Assembly (NCBI GenBank): GCA_024640925.1
Contig: JAHEEB010000078.1
Coordinates: forward strand, 1 to 10,117
Source: Bacteroidota bacterium
GTDB lineage: Bacteria; Bacteroidota; Bacteroidia; Bacteroidales; UBA10428
Direction of reading: 5' to 3'
DNA: 10,117 bases
This document shows positions 6,763 through 10,117 of this stretch, in pieces. A program made the translations under genes and the position numbers. The notes beneath the pieces are model-generated. The model saw nothing but the letters and a program-made list of their open reading frames with translations, was not told the DNA's origin and ran no database searches. Numbering within the stretch: position 1 is the stretch's first letter; each line of letters begins with the position of its first letter.

Positions 6763-7995
6763 TTAACTATTTGCAGGGTACTTTTTCTTTATATAATCGG
6801 TTAGAAAAAAAACGAACATGGCGAGCATTGCTATAAAAGCCATTGCCGAGCCAAAATAAAAAGGAGCCGAAGGACTGACTTTATCGTATAAAAGTCCTGC
6901 TATCAGACTGGCCGGAAGAAGGGTCAATCCCAAGAGCGAATGATAAATTCCAAATCCGGTGCCTTTTAGTTCAGGAGGCAGAAAATCAGATATGAGTGCT
7001 TTTTGAGTACCATCCGAAAGGGCGCTATATAAACCATAGAGCATAAAAAGAAGAATGTAAACATTCAGGTTCAGAAACCATCCGAAACCAAAGTAAACGA
7101 TGGAATAAACCAGGAAACCTGCAACAAGTAAAATTTCTCTTCCGATTTTATCGGAAAGCTTGCCAAATGGAATTGCCAGAAAAACAGAAACGGAATTAAA
7201 AATAAGGTAAATAAAAGGAATGAATTTATCATTTACATTTGTTTCTTTTGTCCGCAACAGTAGCAATGCATCGGTAGAATTTCCCAACGAAAATAAGAAT
7301 ATTATAAGTAAAAAGAAATAATAACGACGAGGGAGGTGCTTAAGCAAAAACACCTCCTTGTTGCCGTTCTTTGGCTTTTTGCAATCCTTTACCAGGAAAA
7401 TAATAGTAAGAACACCAAAAAGTGCTGGTATACCGGAAAGAATAAATATCAATTTATAGTTTGAAGGGAAAAACCACAAAACCAGGAAAGCAATCAATGG
7501 ACCGATAATGGCACCGCTATTATCCATGGCTTTATGGAAACCAAAGCTTCTGCCCGATTCTTTTTTATCAATTGATCCGGCAATAAGGCTATCGCGAGGA
7601 GCTGTTCTTACCCCCTTTCCTACCCTTTCGATAAAACGCAGAATGAGTACCTGAAATGGAGAAATCACCAGGCTGTATAATGGACTAATAATTGCTGTAA
7701 GCCCATATCCGAAAATCATAAAAGGTTTATTCTTGCCAATCTTATCGCTCCAGAAGCCGGAGAAAGCTTTTAGTAATGCTGCTGTACTCTCTGCTATACC
7801 TTCGATAAGAGACAGGGTTGTCTTGGATGCACCTATTGATAACAAGAACAATGGCATAACACTGTATACCATTTTTGTGGAGGTATCGGTGAAAAAACTG
7901 GTAAGTCCGGTAAAAAAAACATTCCTGTTAAGTCCTAAGATTTTCTTCTTTGGATTCGTGTTTTTTTTATTACTATCCAATTCAACATTGTTCAT
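6763..7995 (-). CDS. Major facilitator superfamily (MFS) transporter
   Basis: This 410-residue inner-membrane protein has about twelve hydrophobic segments, the usual MFS length. It carries the loop 2-3 motif (GFWSDKIGKNKPFMIFGYG) and its counterpart in the second half (GKLSDKIGREILLVAGF). Conserved family stretches include FFTDTSTKMVYSVMPLFLL, LIEGIAESTAALLKAFSG, RFIERVGKGVRTAPRDSLIA, FGFHKAMDNSGAIIGPLIA and LSDGTQKALISDFLPPELKG. These match a widespread prokaryotic MFS branch (the type represented by archaeal MJ1317), whose substrate is not established, so none is assigned. The first 22 residues are a Lys/Asn-rich cytoplasmic tail. The ATG lies 60 bases behind the M3 peptidase stop on the same strand, and no promoter is evident in that gap, so read-through from the peptidase gene is likely. 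Confidence 0.9.
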   Translation of the reverse strand: MNNVELDSNKKNTNPKKKILGLNRNVFFTGLTSFFTDTSTKMVYSVMPLFLLSIGASKTTLSLIEGIAESTAALLKAFSGFWSDKIGKNKPFMIFGYGLTAIISPLYSLVISPFQVLILRFIERVGKGVRTAPRDSLIAGSIDKKESGRSFGFHKAMDNSGAIIGPLIAFLVLWFFPSNYKLIFILSGIPALFGVLTIIFLVKDCKKPKNGNKEVFLLKHLPRRYYFFLLIIFLFSLGNSTDALLLLRTKETNVNDKFIPFIYLIFNSVSVFLAIPFGKLSDKIGREILLVAGFLVYSIVYFGFGWFLNLNVYILLFMLYGLYSALSDGTQKALISDFLPPELKGTGFGIYHSLLGLTLLPASLIAGLLYDKVSPSAPFYFGSAMAFIAMLAMFVFFLTDYIKKKYPANS

Positions 7996-8055
7996 CCTTG
8001 GTAATTAGACTATTATTTCCCCTTCCAGATTCGACAAGTTTTTGAAGTTGAAAAA

Positions 8056-10095
8056 TCACCTGGCTTTTAATCCACTTCGCTCAAGTAAAGGTTCAATCGA
8101 TGGTTCTTGTCCCCTGAAACGCACATAAAGAGTCATCGGATGTTCAGTACCTCCTTTTGAAAGTATTTCCTTTCGAAATCGGAAAGCTGTTTCGCTGTTG
8201 AAAATGCCAGTCTCCTTAAAGACCGAAAAAGCATCGGCATCCAGTACCTCGGCCCATTTGTAACTATAATAACCTGCAGCATAACCACCTGAAAAAATAT
8301 GGCTGAAGGAAGGACTGAAGGCAGTACCTTCAACAAAAGGCAGAACCTGCGTTGTAGACATAGCTTCCTGTTCAAAAGGAATCAGATCACCTTTGATAAC
8401 TTCTGTTAATGTATGCCATTTCAGATCAGTTAAGGCAAAACTCAATTGACGTGTCGAAGCAAATCCTGTGTTGAAATTCCTGGAATCGATTATTTTTTGA
8501 ACAAGGTCGGCAGGAATTTTTTCGCCAGTCTGGAAATGAATTGCCACCCGATCAAGCCACTCTTTTTGTTCTGCCCAGTTTTCCATAATCTGCGAGGGAA
8601 GTTCTACAAAATCACGGTATACATTGGTTCCGGCCAATTCCTGGTAGTTACATTTACTCAACATACCATGCAATGCATGGCCAAATTCATGAAGTATGGT
8701 TGTTACTTCTCCATAAGTAAGAAGCGAAGGTTTTAATTTTGTGGGTTTCGTAAAATTGAATACCAGTGAAACATGTGGACGAACATCTGTTCCTTCATCT
8801 GTTTTGTGTTGTTGTAAAAATTCCGTCATCCAGGCTCCTCCCTTTTTTCCCTCTCGTGGGAAATAATCCATATAAAGCAGGGCCAGAAAGGAACCATCCT
8901 TATCAAAAACTTCAAATACTTTCACATCGCAATGATAAACCGGAATTGAACCATTCTGTTTAAATGTCAATCCATACAAGGTGCTGGCTAAATCAAACAC
9001 GCCCTTTTCCACATTTTCGAGCTTGAAATAAGGACGTGTCATTTCATCGTCAATATTGAACCTCTCTTTTTTAAGTTTCTCCGAAAAATATGAGAAATCC
9101 CAGGATTCAATAGTATAATTTGCTCCCAGTTTTTCAGCTAAAGCCTGTACTTCTTTATACTCCTTTTGTGCGAAGGGCATCGATGCTGTCAGCAAATCGT
9201 TCAGAAAAGAATACACTTTTTCCGGACTTTTAGCCATATGGTTGGCCAGTACAAAATCGGCATATGTACTGAAGCCGAGGATATTTGCCATCTGAAGCCT
9301 AAGTCCGGCAATTTTCCAAACTATTTCGCAATTATTGTTCTTGTTATTGTTTAATCCACGTTTATTATAAGCTAAGAATATTTGCTTACGCAGATCTCGA
9401 TTATCGGAATATTTTAAAAATGGAACATAACTAGGAAATTGTAATGTAAAAACCCATCCTTCAAGTTTGCGGCTTTCTGCCTCCTCTTTTGCCTGGACAA
9501 TAATATCTTCGGGAATTCCAGATAAGTTTGCTGAATCAGTCAGGTGCAAAAAGTAGTCGTTCGTTTCGGCAAGTACATTCTCTCCAAAATCTACTGTCAA
9601 CCGAGCTAATTCATTTGTTATTTTACGGTATTTCTCTTTATCTTCTTTGTTAAGGTTTGCTCCATGTCTTACAAAATCGTCAAATGTTTTTTCGAGAAGC
9701 CGCTCGTCTTCTTTACTTAACAAGGTTCTATCGGTGGTATCGTAAACATATTTAATTCGGGCAAACAACTTTTCGTTCAGAATAATATCATTACTGAAAT
9801 CGCTGAGCATAGGCGATACATCTCGTGTGATATCCTGGATTTCGGGATTCGTTTCAGCTACATTCAGGTTAAATAAAACATTTGAAACCAGGTTGAGCTT
9901 ATAAACAGATCTTTCAAGTTCTACTAATGTATTACTAAAGTCGGGCTTATCGGCATTGTTAATTATTCGGTCTATAAGTTCTCTTGTTTGAGAAAAGATG
10001 TTCTCAAAAGCCGGTTTCAAATGTTCCGGTTTGATTATATCAAAAGGCACCGAACTATATGGGGTATCAAAATTGGTTAATAATGGATTATTCAT
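8056..10095 (-). CDS. M3 family zinc metallopeptidase (Dcp/oligopeptidase A type)
   Basis: This complete 679-residue protein degrades short peptides, most likely in the cytoplasm since there is no signal peptide. It has the M3 helical N-terminal half (about 1-220, beginning LLTNFDTPYSSVPFDIIKPEHLKPAF) and a catalytic domain. The zinc site is H469-E470-F-G-H473, with E498 in RDFVELPSQ as the third ligand. The 29-residue distance from H469 to E498 is that expected for M3 enzymes. Near the C-terminus, HIFSGGYAAGYYSYKWAEVL (599-618) matches the substrate-binding His/Tyr loop. The GTNVYRDFVELPSQ stretch is nearer to peptidyl-dipeptidase Dcp than to oligopeptidase A (PrlC), but the choice is not secure, so no symbol is given. 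The 22 bases beyond its start reach the window edge, so its promoter cannot be judged. It is the first visible gene of a probable operon with the MFS transporter. Confidence 0.93.
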   Translation of the reverse strand: MNNPLLTNFDTPYSSVPFDIIKPEHLKPAFENIFSQTRELIDRIINNADKPDFSNTLVELERSVYKLNLVSNVLFNLNVAETNPEIQDITRDVSPMLSDFSNDIILNEKLFARIKYVYDTTDRTLLSKEDERLLEKTFDDFVRHGANLNKEDKEKYRKITNELARLTVDFGENVLAETNDYFLHLTDSANLSGIPEDIIVQAKEEAESRKLEGWVFTLQFPSYVPFLKYSDNRDLRKQIFLAYNKRGLNNNKNNNCEIVWKIAGLRLQMANILGFSTYADFVLANHMAKSPEKVYSFLNDLLTASMPFAQKEYKEVQALAEKLGANYTIESWDFSYFSEKLKKERFNIDDEMTRPYFKLENVEKGVFDLASTLYGLTFKQNGSIPVYHCDVKVFEVFDKDGSFLALLYMDYFPREGKKGGAWMTEFLQQHKTDEGTDVRPHVSLVFNFTKPTKLKPSLLTYGEVTTILHEFGHALHGMLSKCNYQELAGTNVYRDFVELPSQIMENWAEQKEWLDRVAIHFQTGEKIPADLVQKIIDSRNFNTGFASTRQLSFALTDLKWHTLTEVIKGDLIPFEQEAMSTTQVLPFVEGTAFSPSFSHIFSGGYAAGYYSYKWAEVLDADAFSVFKETGIFNSETAFRFRKEILSKGGTEHPMTLYVRFRGQEPSIEPLLERSGLKAR

Positions 10096-10117
10096 GTAAA
10101 ATCTATTTTATGAGGAA

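Noticed and set aside
7733..8008. Plus-strand open frame of 91 codons opposite the MFS gene
   Set aside because: It lies antisense to the conserved N-terminal part of the MFS gene and has no recognisable domain; it is a shadow of the real gene.
8446..8963. Two plus-strand open frames opposite the M3 peptidase
   Set aside because: They are antisense to the catalytic part, including the HEFGH zinc site, which is clearly coding on the minus strand.

Overview
The window looks like a stretch of a Bacteroidota (Bacteroidetes) chromosome. It is AT-rich and has no strong Shine-Dalgarno sequences. One good candidate promoter fits the TTG / TAnnTTTG pattern of this phylum. The proteins (an ECF-type sigma factor with a zinc-finger anti-sigma protein, a TPR-CHAT protein with a signal peptide, an M3 peptidase beginning MNNPLLTNFDTPY, a lipoprotein) are typical of it. 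No rRNA, tRNA, CRISPR array, insertion sequence or phage gene is visible. Almost all of the window is coding, and no gene-free stretch exceeds about 150 bases.

Layout. Left edge: a single-pass membrane protein (33-623, +) with an anti-sigma-like layout but no zinc motif. It probably belongs to a sigma/anti-sigma unit that starts outside the window. Facing it is a lipoprotein with a PEGA-like domain (645-1667, -). From a 147-base divergent spacer the other strand reads an unusual ECF-like sigma factor (1815-2645, +) and a membrane anti-sigma factor with an HxxxCxxC zinc motif and a periplasmic beta-rich domain (2666-3427, +). Converging on these, with only four bases between stop codons, is a 1065-residue TPR-CHAT protein with an N-terminal signal sequence (3432-6629, -). 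To the right lie two ordinary genes on the minus strand: an MFS transporter (6763-7995) and an M3 zinc metallopeptidase (8056-10095), which probably form a small operon read M3 then MFS.

How the genes may work together. The central block (lipoprotein, sigma, anti-sigma, CHAT) reads as a candidate envelope-signalling module. The sigma factor is held by the membrane anti-sigma. The anti-sigma's outer domain lies in the same compartment as the predicted exported TPR-CHAT protease and the outer-membrane lipoprotein. A caspase-like protease placed on the periplasmic side of an anti-sigma factor suggests release of the sigma factor by proteolysis, but this is inference from gene order, topology and intact catalytic residues; no substrate can be read from the sequence. 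The sigma factor carries what looks like a second, degenerate copy of its region-2 domain at the N-terminus. Its promoter overlaps a perfect 8-base inverted repeat that could be an operator.
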